Source: JAFAQB01 sp046724555 (GTDB lineage: Archaea > Thermoproteota > Nitrososphaeria > Nitrososphaerales > Nitrososphaeraceae). Taken from it: a DNA stretch of 18,873 nt. The stretch lies in NCBI GenBank assembly GCA_046724555.1, contig JBKOWU010000059.1, positions 1-18,873 on the forward strand. The letters are read 5' to 3'. Both the position numbers and the translations under genes were made by a program. Of this stretch, positions 1 through 6,997 are shown piece after piece. The notes below the pieces were generated by a model. It saw only the letters and a list, made by a program, of their open reading frames with translations, did not search any database and was not told the origin of the DNA. Position 1 is the stretch's first letter, and every line of letters starts with the position of its first letter.

Positions 1-1202
1 ATGCCATATGCTTCAAGTAATGACTCTGAAGACTCATTTCCAAAATAGTGTATATATTTTTGGGCCATACCGCTGTTAGGTGACCAACCAGCGTGTTGAT
101 TAAGTGTGCTGGATTTAAGTTTGATACTCTTCTCAGTGAGAGCTGAATGCCGGCGTACATATGGGTTAAACGGCTTCAATAACAACGCTTTGATTATTTG
201 TTTATCTTCATCTGAGATTGTATCATCCTCAAGTAGCTTTGGAAAGAACTTTTCTTTGTAGCCCTTGTAGATTCCATGCAGACTATTAACAGTAATCTGC
301 TTTCCCATAGAACTTCTACCAAGACCAACAAAGAGAGGGCAGTTTGGATTGTTTCTGCTTGGGTGGTTGGATAACCAGTCTTTTACATAAGGTATAGACT
401 GGATTAAGGGTATATGTCTTGAGCCTGTCTTACCATTAACCAAGACTTCGGCATATTGTTTATTGCCAGCTGACTTGAATACAATATCTTTGATTTTCAG
501 ATTTAAAATCTCATGGGGTCGTGCTGACAAGTCCCTTGACATAGTATGATAACAACTATCTCTCTTATTTGTAATCCATTTTAGGAAAACGAGGTCATCT
601 TCTTGTGTCCATAAGTCAGAAGGTTTGTAACAGCTTATCTCTTTTCTCTTTAGCCGTTTGACGCCCATTATACAATCAGGCTTTCGTTCAAGTGCTGATA
701 TCTCACTCCTTCTTTTCGGGTCTTCGACATTTGGGTAATATAGCCATTTAAAAAATCTAGACAATACTACAAGCTTTATGTTATAGCTACCAATCCATTT
801 ATGAAGTGGGTCTTCGTTCTCTGGCTTGCGGCATTTGTCTAGATAGCAAAGAATATCATCTCTTGTCATATCGATGAACTTTTTTTCTATTCCAACTGCT
901 CTTGATAGCTCTGACAAAAACTCTATGATATATCTTTTGTAACTTAATCTAGGATTAATCTCCCTATTCATTGCTATAATATAGTCACATATTGTCAATG
1001 CATTTTCCTCTGACAGCCTGCTTCTATCTTTTAAGACCATTTCACAGAATCTATTAGTAGTAAAACCTTCAGTAACTAAAACTATTTTTCTATCGAGTAT
1101 CGTTAGAGGGTTAACATTATTTTCATTTCCATCTAGAAGAGGGTCATCTTTTGTGGAAGATGTTAATATTTCAGCTATCGATTTTTTGGAACGTCTGGAC
1201 AT
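1..1202 (-). CDS. Tyrosine recombinase/integrase, 3' end outside window
   Basis: This is a site-specific recombinase that would cut and rejoin DNA through a covalent phosphotyrosine, as phage- or element-type integrases do. I translated it by hand from the ATG at 1200-1202; 400 codons are open up to the left edge, so the C-terminus is missing. An N-terminal core-binding region (about residues 30-160) is followed by the catalytic domain. Visible active-site residues are R228 in SARPHEIL, K258 in NGKTGSR, R351 in PYVRRHSALT, H370 and W373 in QHAGW, and the probable nucleophile Y383 in QKYIHYFGNE. The usual HxxR motif reads YxxR (Y348, R351). The product ends near SLLEAYG, so little is probably missing. 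Such genes usually mark an integrated element, but no att site or flanking tRNA is visible here. Family assignment is strong; the target is unknown. Confidence 0.9.
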   Translation of the reverse strand, partial: MSRRSKKSIAEILTSSTKDDPLLDGNENNVNPLTILDRKIVLVTEGFTTNRFCEMVLKDRSRLSEENALTICDYIIAMNREINPRLSYKRYIIEFLSELSRAVGIEKKFIDMTRDDILCYLDKCRKPENEDPLHKWIGSYNIKLVVLSRFFKWLYYPNVEDPKRRSEISALERKPDCIMGVKRLKRKEISCYKPSDLWTQEDDLVFLKWITNKRDSCYHTMSRDLSARPHEILNLKIKDIVFKSAGNKQYAEVLVNGKTGSRHIPLIQSIPYVKDWLSNHPSRNNPNCPLFVGLGRSSMGKQITVNSLHGIYKGYKEKFFPKLLEDDTISDEDKQIIKALLLKPFNPYVRRHSALTEKSIKLKSSTLNQHAGWSPNSGMAQKYIHYFGNESSESLLEAYG

Positions 1203-1403
1203 ATTAGTATGATATAGCTAGCTTAACGTACTAATAATACTTTGTATGAGCAAGTCTTATATGTACGTAATATTGTCTGGAGCATAGACAATAAATTGAT
1301 CTGCTGGGTTCCATTAACAGAATTGGATCAAGTATAATGTTAAAAATTTTCGCTTCGGCTTTGCCTAATTTGACATCAGAAATCTATCACATAGGCAACT
1401 AGT

Positions 1404-3218
1404 CTATCTGCGCAATGGCAGGCTAAAGTAAAACGTAGCTCCCTTGCCATCACTATTATTCTCAGTCCAGATTTTACCACCATGAGCTTCAACTATGTTC
1501 TTTGATATGTACAAACCCAGCCCAATGCCCATATCAGATTTTGTAGTAAATTTCGAAAATATCTTTGGCAGTATTCCGGGATCTATACCCGTACCATTGT
1601 CTATGACGCTTATGACGACAAAGTTGTCATCATCGTCGTTCTTATTATCATCGGTTTTCTTTTCTGTGGTTACATGAATAGATCCTTCTTGAGTGAACTT
1701 GATTGCATTATTCAATAAGTTAGAAATAATTTGGATTATTCTTGATTTATCTGCTAAAACAAAAATATCTTTAGGCTCATAGATTAGTTGAATCCTTCCA
1801 CTATCAACTTCCGCATCATATTCTTCTAGAAGATCTGTGATGATATCTTTTAAATTGAATCGTTCCTTATTGAGTTTTAACGTATGGCTTTCTATTCTTG
1901 TTACATCTAGTATATCATTTGTTAATCTTTGAAGTCGGGTAGCGCTTCTACGTATAGCCTCTATAGATTCTTCTCTTACCTCAGGTTGGGCAAACAAAAG
2001 GCTTGAATGCAACAGGATTGATTGGGTAGGTGTTTTCATCTCGTGACTTGCAATATTGATAAATTCATTTTGCATTTTATCATGATTTTTTAGTTGTTCA
2101 TTAATTGAAATAAGATAATTATTTGCTTTCTTCAACTCAAGGGTTCTTGAGTTTATAATGGATTCTAACCCTTTATTCCATGATATGATTATCCATGCGA
2201 TTCCAAATGCTATTAATCCTATTGCTATTATCATCAAGGTACTAAAATTATTTTGTTGTTTAAACAGTGAGTTAACGGTATTTGTAAGATCATGTGGAGA
2301 AATAACATATATTGTCCAGAGTTTTTTTCCGTTATTGGTTATAGGCTTTGAGACTATGCTGCTCATCTTAGTACCTAGCTCAATATCGATAGAGTCAGCA
2401 TTAAATCCTACAAGTGAGCGCCTAATAAAGTGATTCAGTGACTGTGATTGGGCGCCCGAGATTTCAGACGCATATTGAGATATATTTTTACCGGTCAATC
2501 GATTATTGTAAGACGACATAATTGTCCCATTATTATCAACAAGTATTACCAAATTCTTTTGGACTTCTGCAGATGATTGTTTTTTTAGAATGTCCGACTG
2601 GAGGTCAAATGTTATTATGGCAGCGACTATGCCTTTGAATGATCCTAGAGGACTATTATTAGCATTTAGATTATGTTTATCAATAATTGGATAGGAAATA
2701 TACATTTTAACAGGGTTCCTGTTGTTATTTTGTTCCACTATAGTATTGCCATAATACGGAGTACGAGTATTCTTAGGTATTGTAAAATAAGGTGTACTGC
2801 TGAAATTAAGACTATATGGATTTTGGTTTTTGCCTTCGTTGAGGTTGCTAGCACTACCACTTAACCAAATCAATTTGCCATTTTCATCTACCCACATATA
2901 AGAATCTGGTAACTCATTTGTAGATTCTTGTACTGCATCTAGCAAAATTCCGCTGGCATTGTCATGATTTTGAAGTCCACGGGAATTAGAAAGAACCTGT
3001 AGATTCGATTTAACAGAGTTTAACCCATTTGATAAAATTAACGAAATATAGTCGGCTTGTATTTTCGCATTTGACCTAATGTCTTCTGACTCAAGTTTAA
3101 GAGTCTGATCAGAATAAGAAATAGAATACTGATAGGAGAGGATAGCTAATAACGTTGCGCAAACAGCAATAATAGTTAGTAAGATATAACTTTTCTGAGG
3201 AAACTGCAAAAATCTCAT
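1404..3218 (-). CDS. Membrane-bound sensor histidine kinase with extracellular Cache-type domain
   Basis: This kinase senses an external signal and autophosphorylates on a histidine. It has 604 residues. A first membrane helix (about 11-31) and a second (about 325-347) flank a roughly 290-residue extracellular region whose pattern (YMWVDENGKLIW; SPLGSFKGIVAAIITFD; VILVDNNGTIMSS) fits a double Cache domain. A HisKA dimerisation domain follows, with the phospho-acceptor H392 in SHEMKTP. The HATPase domain shows the N box near N500-N504, the G1 box DNGTG (540-544), the F box (FSKF, 554-557) and the G2 box GIGLGL (564-569). All motifs for activity are present. Its ATG overlaps the stop of the preceding response regulator by four bases (ATGA), so the two are almost certainly co-transcribed and translationally coupled. 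The ligand cannot be read from the sequence; Cache domains commonly bind small organic molecules. Confidence 0.95.
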   Translation of the reverse strand: MRFLQFPQKSYILLTIIAVCATLLAILSYQYSISYSDQTLKLESEDIRSNAKIQADYISLILSNGLNSVKSNLQVLSNSRGLQNHDNASGILLDAVQESTNELPDSYMWVDENGKLIWLSGSASNLNEGKNQNPYSLNFSSTPYFTIPKNTRTPYYGNTIVEQNNNRNPVKMYISYPIIDKHNLNANNSPLGSFKGIVAAIITFDLQSDILKKQSSAEVQKNLVILVDNNGTIMSSYNNRLTGKNISQYASEISGAQSQSLNHFIRRSLVGFNADSIDIELGTKMSSIVSKPITNNGKKLWTIYVISPHDLTNTVNSLFKQQNNFSTLMIIAIGLIAFGIAWIIISWNKGLESIINSRTLELKKANNYLISINEQLKNHDKMQNEFINIASHEMKTPTQSILLHSSLLFAQPEVREESIEAIRRSATRLQRLTNDILDVTRIESHTLKLNKERFNLKDIITDLLEEYDAEVDSGRIQLIYEPKDIFVLADKSRIIQIISNLLNNAIKFTQEGSIHVTTEKKTDDNKNDDDDNFVVISVIDNGTGIDPGILPKIFSKFTTKSDMGIGLGLYISKNIVEAHGGKIWTENNSDGKGATFYFSLPLRR

Positions 3219-4069
3219 TTTTGCTGATTATTAGCAGCGCCGTTATTAGGAGTCATCGCATTTGTCATCTCTGCTGACGGCGATATTATACTTTGTATAC
3301 GATCTATCAGCTCGTCCATAGCGATCGGTTTTCTAATGAAGTATCTTTCATCCATTGCAGGAAACATCCTTCTTAATTCTTCGTAGCAAACCTCAAATGC
3401 TGTCCAAAAACAAATTATAATTCCCTTATCTAATTTCCTGATTACTTTATATAATTCAAATCCATTCATTTTAGGCATTTTTACATCAAGAATCAGTAAA
3501 TTGTAAGTACCAACGCTATAGTTTGACAAAGCTTTGAGGGGTTCGTTAAGTACGTCGACTTTGAATCCCTGCAGTTGCAAACCACTCTTTAATGCAGAGG
3601 TGATATCTGATTCGTCATCTATGATGAGAATCTTGTATGGGTATAGTATGGAATTATGGGCATATTTGCGTTTTTCTGGATAATATCTATCCCCAGTACT
3701 GCTGCTGTTTGAGTTTAATATGCCCTTTTTTAAGAAGAGCTTTTGTATCTCGTTATAATGTACTATAACGGCTTTTCCTTTTCGTGTAGTCCTATAATAT
3801 GTCCTATTATTATTGCCCTCATCTTTGTAAGTTTCTAATAAATTGTGATAAAGCAACAAGGTAAGATAATGATTGGTCATAGAATCACTTAGATTACCCT
3901 TTCCAATTATATGATTTTTTAAACTCCCATCTAGACAAATATGAAGAATAGTGGCCACTACGTCGATCTTAGAACGTTGACCGCCAATATTGTCTTGTTG
4001 TAGTTCGCTAATAAGAAAGTCATTATGATTATCCTTACCATCATCATCATCACCGTACAAATTGGTCAT
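3215..4069 (-). CDS. Response regulator: N-terminal winged helix plus C-terminal receiver domain
   Basis: This is the likely partner of the downstream histidine kinase. The 284-residue protein starts with an acidic tail (DDDDGKDNHND). A winged-helix region of about residues 33-115 (KIDVVATILHICLDG; YYRTTRKGKAVI) resembles the archaeal HTH_45-type regulator domain. The receiver domain spans about 144-263: acidic pair D151-D152 (LIIDDESD), phospho-acceptor D195 (LLILDVKMPKMNG), T223 (FWTAF) and K247 (IRKPIA). All residues needed for phosphorylation are present. The order HTH-then-REC is the reverse of the usual bacterial layout. The gene ends inside the start of the kinase gene (ATGA overlap). 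I infer phosphate-controlled DNA binding; target genes are unknown. The C-terminal tail (MTPNNGAANNQQK) is low-complexity. Confidence 0.92.
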   Translation of the reverse strand: MTNLYGDDDDGKDNHNDFLISELQQDNIGGQRSKIDVVATILHICLDGSLKNHIIGKGNLSDSMTNHYLTLLLYHNLLETYKDEGNNNRTYYRTTRKGKAVIVHYNEIQKLFLKKGILNSNSSSTGDRYYPEKRKYAHNSILYPYKILIIDDESDITSALKSGLQLQGFKVDVLNEPLKALSNYSVGTYNLLILDVKMPKMNGFELYKVIRKLDKGIIICFWTAFEVCYEELRRMFPAMDERYFIRKPIAMDELIDRIQSIISPSAEMTNAMTPNNGAANNQQK

Positions 4070-4086
4070 ACAGCGTATCGTGCAAA

Positions 4087-4094
4087 GTATATCA
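4087..4094 (-). promoter_or_regulatory. Candidate TATA box of the response regulator/kinase operon
   Basis: On the minus strand this reads TGATATAC and lies 18-25 bases before the ATG at 4067-4069. That is close to the spacing expected for a leaderless or short-leader archaeal transcript. It is AT-rich like much of the region, so the call is tentative. Confidence 0.4.
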
Positions 4095-4108
4095 CAGGAT
4101 AATGATAA

Positions 4109-4122
4109 GTCTTCTGGAAGAC
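4109..4122. promoter_or_regulatory. Inverted repeat upstream of the two-component operon, candidate operator
   Basis: GTCTTC-TG-GAAGAC is a 6+6 base inverted repeat with a two-base centre. It lies 40-53 bases upstream of the response-regulator ATG, just behind the candidate TATA box at 4087-4094. The position suits a binding site for a dimeric regulator, possibly the winged-helix regulator itself. No second copy was noticed in the window, so function is inferred from position only. Confidence 0.35.
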
Positions 4123-4292
4123 AAATGGCGAGGAAGATTGGTCAGCATAAGCAGGCTATATAAATTTTTTCATTTTTTAGAGATACGATACCAGGTATAT
4201 CAAGGCCATATTCAAGTAACAGACAAATCTACTTTCATGTGTTGTTCTCAAGTTAATCTAATACCAATATTGACTAGTTCTTTTTTAACTTG

Positions 4293-4769
4293 TCATTTTG
4301 GGAGTATTAGTTTCTTATTGCTTGCCTCATTTTTTTCTATTTTTGACAGTACTGATAGTTTTTTTCTAGGAAACATTTTTTCATAGGATTGCAATATGGT
4401 TCTACAGAATTCCGATCCTTTCTCTGTTGGTTTGTAAATACTAATTATTCTTTTTCTTTGAAACATTTCATTTTTGACGATCAACCCGTTCGATTCTAAA
4501 TAATCAATAATATACTCATGTTTTTTCAAGTTCAATCCACAATAACTTATTAAATTGCTCTTGTTAAGCTCACCATGCTCTACTAGTTTCGAGAGTATGT
4601 CTTTGATAATATAATTTCTGTCTCTGTACGAGCGTGTAGAACTTGGCAGAACCATCTGCAATTCACTGTTAATGGTTCTTCCTATTCTGTTGTCTTCCAT
4701 CAAAGTGGAGTAGTCATATACTTCGGATTCTCTGATACAATTGATTACTTTTTTTGAATCTAGGCTCAT
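4293..4769 (-). CDS. Winged-helix transcriptional regulator, archaeal HTH_45-like
   Basis: A small DNA-binding protein of 158 residues from the ATG at 4767-4769. A TTG two codons upstream at 4775 could also serve, but the ATG has a TATA-like CTTTTATC (plus strand 4796-4803) about 27-34 bases before it, which fits leaderless expression. The winged-helix core runs from about SYRDRNYIIKDIL to RIISIYKPTEKG, with the recognition region in SYCGLNLKKHEYIIDYL. The C-terminus (FPRKKLSVLSKIEKNE) is basic. The same core returns at the right end of the window (18650 on) with about two thirds identical residues by eye, so the two are paralogues. No ligand domain is visible. It lies just upstream of, and in the same orientation as, the two-component operon. 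Regulator function is likely; its targets are unknown. Confidence 0.85.
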   Translation of the reverse strand: MSLDSKKVINCIRESEVYDYSTLMEDNRIGRTINSELQMVLPSSTRSYRDRNYIIKDILSKLVEHGELNKSNLISYCGLNLKKHEYIIDYLESNGLIVKNEMFQRKRIISIYKPTEKGSEFCRTILQSYEKMFPRKKLSVLSKIEKNEASNKKLILPK

Positions 4770-4886
4770 GCGCAATCTGCTAATATTTGGGAAATGATAA
4801 AAGCAAATCCAATAAACGTTGGTGAAAGTTCTTCCCTATTAACAATCAGCAGTCATCCTGCGACACTGATGGCTCTTTCATAGTAG

Positions 4887-5157
4887 TCACATGACTCGTC
4901 ATTCAGTGCAAAAGGTCAGGTGATAATAACTTTACATCCAAAACAATCTGCAATAACAAAGTTCACTGAAGGACCAGTGATATGTACTAGAATACTCACA
5001 TTAACTCCGCTATCAGAGAACAAAACAAAGATCGACGCACTATGGAATATCGATATGCCTGGAATTCCTCTTTTTGGAAGGACTTTTGCAAAAGATAATT
5101 TCATGAACAGCACAAGAGGCCCTTAATAGGATTTCACAAACTGCTGCAGTGCGGTAA
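4887..5157 (+). pseudogene. Remnant of an SRPBCC (START/polyketide-cyclase-like) gene
   Basis: The reading frame from 4887, preceded by a TAG at 4884, contains VIITLHPKQSAITKF, EGPVICTRILTLTPL and IDMPGIPLFGRTFAKDNFM. This is the pattern of the second half of SRPBCC ligand-binding proteins. The frame stops at TAA 5124-5126, but moving by one base at about 5115 continues as EALNRISQTAAVR and then a stop at 5155-5157, the expected C-terminal helix of the family. The N-terminal half is not recognisable upstream, because stops interrupt every frame I followed. I therefore call a decayed gene: N-terminal loss plus a one-base insertion near the 3' end. SRPBCC proteins bind hydrophobic ligands; nothing more specific can be said. 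Confidence 0.65.
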
Positions 5158-5311
5158 TCAATTGCAGAGCTCTTTTCTCTTTTGTCTTCTGTATTCCATG
5201 TTTATCTGGTTCAGCAGAAATCTACTCGTATGTATGACACATAAATAGTAGCCTGTCTATCTAGCCGTTTGTCACACTATACCCTACTCATAGAATGGAC
5301 AGTAGGTTTTC

Positions 5312-5767
5312 TTATTGAGAAGACACGTTAGGCGGAATATAGTTCGCTACAGGAGAACCATGGTGATGAACAAGTAGCCACTGATTCAGTTGTTCATTGC
5401 GTTCGAATACATTAGTGGCAATGACACCAATTCTAATTATTCGCCCATCAGTGGAAGTTGTTTCTATGTTTTCTACACATACAACTACTGCTGCTTTGTT
5501 ATCAAGTGCTCTTACTTTTGTATTGGTAATTACAAATCTTATCACCTCTGTATTGCTAAATATCGTTATCCAACTTTCTCGTACTGCCAACCAACCAGTA
5601 AATAAATCCCAGCCTGGATGTATGCAAACAACATTTTCGTCATGCATCCATAGTTTATCCATTATTTCTATAGATAGGCTTTCGAATGCACGATAGAATT
5701 CAACGTTGACCTTATTTACTTCTCTTGTAATTTGATCATTTTCTTGCATTTCTTTCATAAGGAGCAT
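5312..5767 (-). CDS. SnoaL/NTF2-like fold small protein
   Basis: This belongs to the NTF2-like superfamily, small alpha+beta cone-shaped proteins that bind ligands or act as simple enzymes or dimerisation modules. Signature text is FYRAFESLSIEIMDKLWMHD, followed by NVVCIHPGWDLFTGW and VRESW, typical of the SnoaL_3 group, and the C-terminal WLLVHHHGSPV strand. The longest ORF is 151 residues. Three Met codons lie close together (residues 1, 4 and 7). The TATA-like AATATAG on the minus strand ends about 23 bases before the third, so the real product may start at MQENDQI. It stands alone between an SRPBCC remnant and an SRPBCC-like gene on the other strand. Substrate is unknown; members are often annotated only as DUF4440- or ketosteroid-isomerase-like. 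Confidence 0.85.
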   Translation of the reverse strand: MLLMKEMQENDQITREVNKVNVEFYRAFESLSIEIMDKLWMHDENVVCIHPGWDLFTGWLAVRESWITIFSNTEVIRFVITNTKVRALDNKAAVVVCVENIETTSTDGRIIRIGVIATNVFERNEQLNQWLLVHHHGSPVANYIPPNVSSQ

Positions 5768-5854
5768 TAAACTATATTATCTTGAAGATGACTGTCAAAA
5801 TGTCATTCTGCAAATTCCTAATAATTTTATTTATTCTTATGTCAGGAGACACAG

Positions 5855-5861
5855 TATATAC
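5855..5861 (+). promoter_or_regulatory. Candidate TATA box for the gene at 5885
   Basis: TATATAC lies about 24-30 bases before the ATG at 5885, the spacing of a leaderless archaeal transcript. The flanking region is also AT-rich (several TATA-like words down to the ATG), so the exact box is uncertain. Confidence 0.45.
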
Positions 5862-5884
5862 ATTATAATAGTATATAGTATATT

Positions 5885-6262
5885 ATGTCATCAATAACCA
5901 AACGTCTTTCTTTACATGCTCCAGCAAATGTCATTTATCGAGGTCTTAAAGATACACGCTTAGAACGACTTTTTCCTGAATTCTTTACTGGAGTTACAAA
6001 GAGGTTAACAAATACTAATAAAGCAAATAGTGAACTGCAATTTACTACAACAACTTATGACTCTAAAATACAAATCAAAGAAATTTTCAAATTGAAAGTA
6101 TTGCAGAGCAATGCTACTGAGATAATATATACTACTAGCATAAATATAGCAAATGACCCCGTAGTAGAATCAGTAGTATATACACACATAGCGAATGTAC
6201 TGTATGCATTACTCATGCTTGAGACAGGATATGTGAACGGTTTAATGGAAAAACAAAATTAA
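5885..6262 (+). CDS. Small SRPBCC-like protein, function unknown
   Basis: A 125-residue cytosolic protein with no signal peptide or membrane segment. The opening (TKRLSLHAPANVIYRGLKD, then LERLFPEFF) has the pattern of SRPBCC proteins, where a first strand is followed by 'AP...V' and a short helix. The middle alternates beta-strands (SELQFTTTTYDSKIQIKEIFKL; TEIIYTTSINIA) and the C-terminus is a long helix (VYTHIANVLYALLMLETGYVNGLM). It is somewhat shorter than the usual 140-150 residues. The family call is by fold pattern, not by a diagnostic motif, so it is moderate. It lies near the decayed SRPBCC gene at 4887-5157 but does not obviously align with it. No RBS is needed if the transcript is leaderless. 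Confidence 0.65.
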   Translation: MSSITKRLSLHAPANVIYRGLKDTRLERLFPEFFTGVTKRLTNTNKANSELQFTTTTYDSKIQIKEIFKLKVLQSNATEIIYTTSINIANDPVVESVVYTHIANVLYALLMLETGYVNGLMEKQN

Positions 6263-6280
6263 TGTTAGATAATTATTAAA

Positions 6281-6292
6281 TCATTTTTGTTT
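6281..6292 (+). terminator. T-rich stretch after the SRPBCC-like gene
   Basis: TCATTTTTGTTT begins 18 bases after the stop at 6262. Archaeal transcription often ends at T-tracts without a hairpin; none is visible here. Position supports the call, composition only weakly. Confidence 0.35.
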
Positions 6293-6540
6293 AAATCTAG
6301 GATTACCTTGAAGTTTTTACAGACTGTTGTATGCTATGTGTATTCTCCAGTGGGCTGGCAACTTTTGATGCTGTATCATACTAAATGAAATTAGCCCTTG
6401 CATACCGAGTGTCATATATATGACATCGTCATTTTTTCTAATACTGTTCCTCGCTTTAGAATTATGCAATGCAAAAATAAAATTTATCAGTCTACATGTG
6501 ACAAAAGTGTCATACACAGATGCAGAGTCTTCACGGAGCA

Positions 6541-6669
6541 CTAATCTCCTCTGTCGTGAAATTCATTGAAACGTTTGCAAAAATATCCTTTATTTCGAAG
6601 ACAATTTTCATGCCTTCCTTCGGAATATTTTATACATTCTGATGCGGGTTCTGGTTCTGGTCGAGCCAT
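6541..6669 (-). CDS. Small Cys-containing basic protein, 42 residues
   Basis: I do not recognise this gene. ATG at 6667-6669 opens a 42-codon frame ending in TAG at 6541-6543. It begins MARPEPEPASEC, has cysteines at 12, 23 and 31 and a His-rich end (C31; H38 in FNEFHDRGD), and contains ten Lys/Arg in 42 residues. Three Cys plus nearby His could bind a metal, but no standard zinc-knuckle spacing is present. Support for a real gene: a clear TATA-like TTTTATA on the minus strand 22-28 bases before the ATG, little low-complexity sequence, and an amino acid make-up unlike random AT-rich translation. It is shorter than most gene callers accept. Confidence 0.55.
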   Translation of the reverse strand: MARPEPEPASECIKYSEGRHENCLRNKGYFCKRFNEFHDRGD

Positions 6670-6997
6670 ACGTGTATACAATTTAAAGGGTATAAAATTT
6701 TATATGGTTATCTAACTTATATAGTCCATCTGATTGATTGCTAACAAGCTCAGATAATCATTGCAGGTTGGCCTCATCTAACCCTGTTCTCTACCTAACT
6801 ATGTTTGTGATACCAGATATAAAGATGCTAGTTAGTATAGTATTAATAGGTAACTATTATCCACACTCATAAATAAGAAGTATCGCTACTTACGCTGCTT
6901 AATGCCGGCGTTATAGGAAACGTAGCAATGTCACATTTCTAAATCCAAGACTGCCTGTATATTTTCGCTAATACTGAAAACGTAGAAAATAACTCTT
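6670..6997. other. Intergenic region
   Basis: Apart from the palindromic TATA element at 6691-6704, I see nothing that can be supported. A 23-codon frame from 6801 (MFVIPDIKMLVSIVLIGNY) has no promoter or composition argument and was not called. No tRNA, strong hairpin or repeat was noticed. The 3' end of the minus-strand gene at 6998 lies at its right edge. Confidence 0.5.
6691..6704. promoter_or_regulatory. Palindromic TATA element before the 42-residue ORF
   Basis: TATAAAATTTTATA is a perfect 14-base palindrome. Its near half gives TTTTATA 22-28 bases upstream of the ATG at 6669 on the minus strand. A palindrome over a TATA box can bind TBP in either direction or be covered by a repressor. 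A similar arrangement is seen at 18618-18631. Confidence 0.5.

Noticed and set aside
4102..4386. 94-codon plus-strand frame (MISLLEDKWRGRLVSI)
   Set aside because: Lies largely antisense to the winged-helix gene and across the operon's upstream region; hydrophobic, low-quality composition and no family pattern.
6317..6541. 74-codon minus-strand frame downstream of the 42-residue ORF
   Set aside because: No recognisable pattern, no promoter, and composition like random AT-rich translation. It touches the end of the better supported small ORF.
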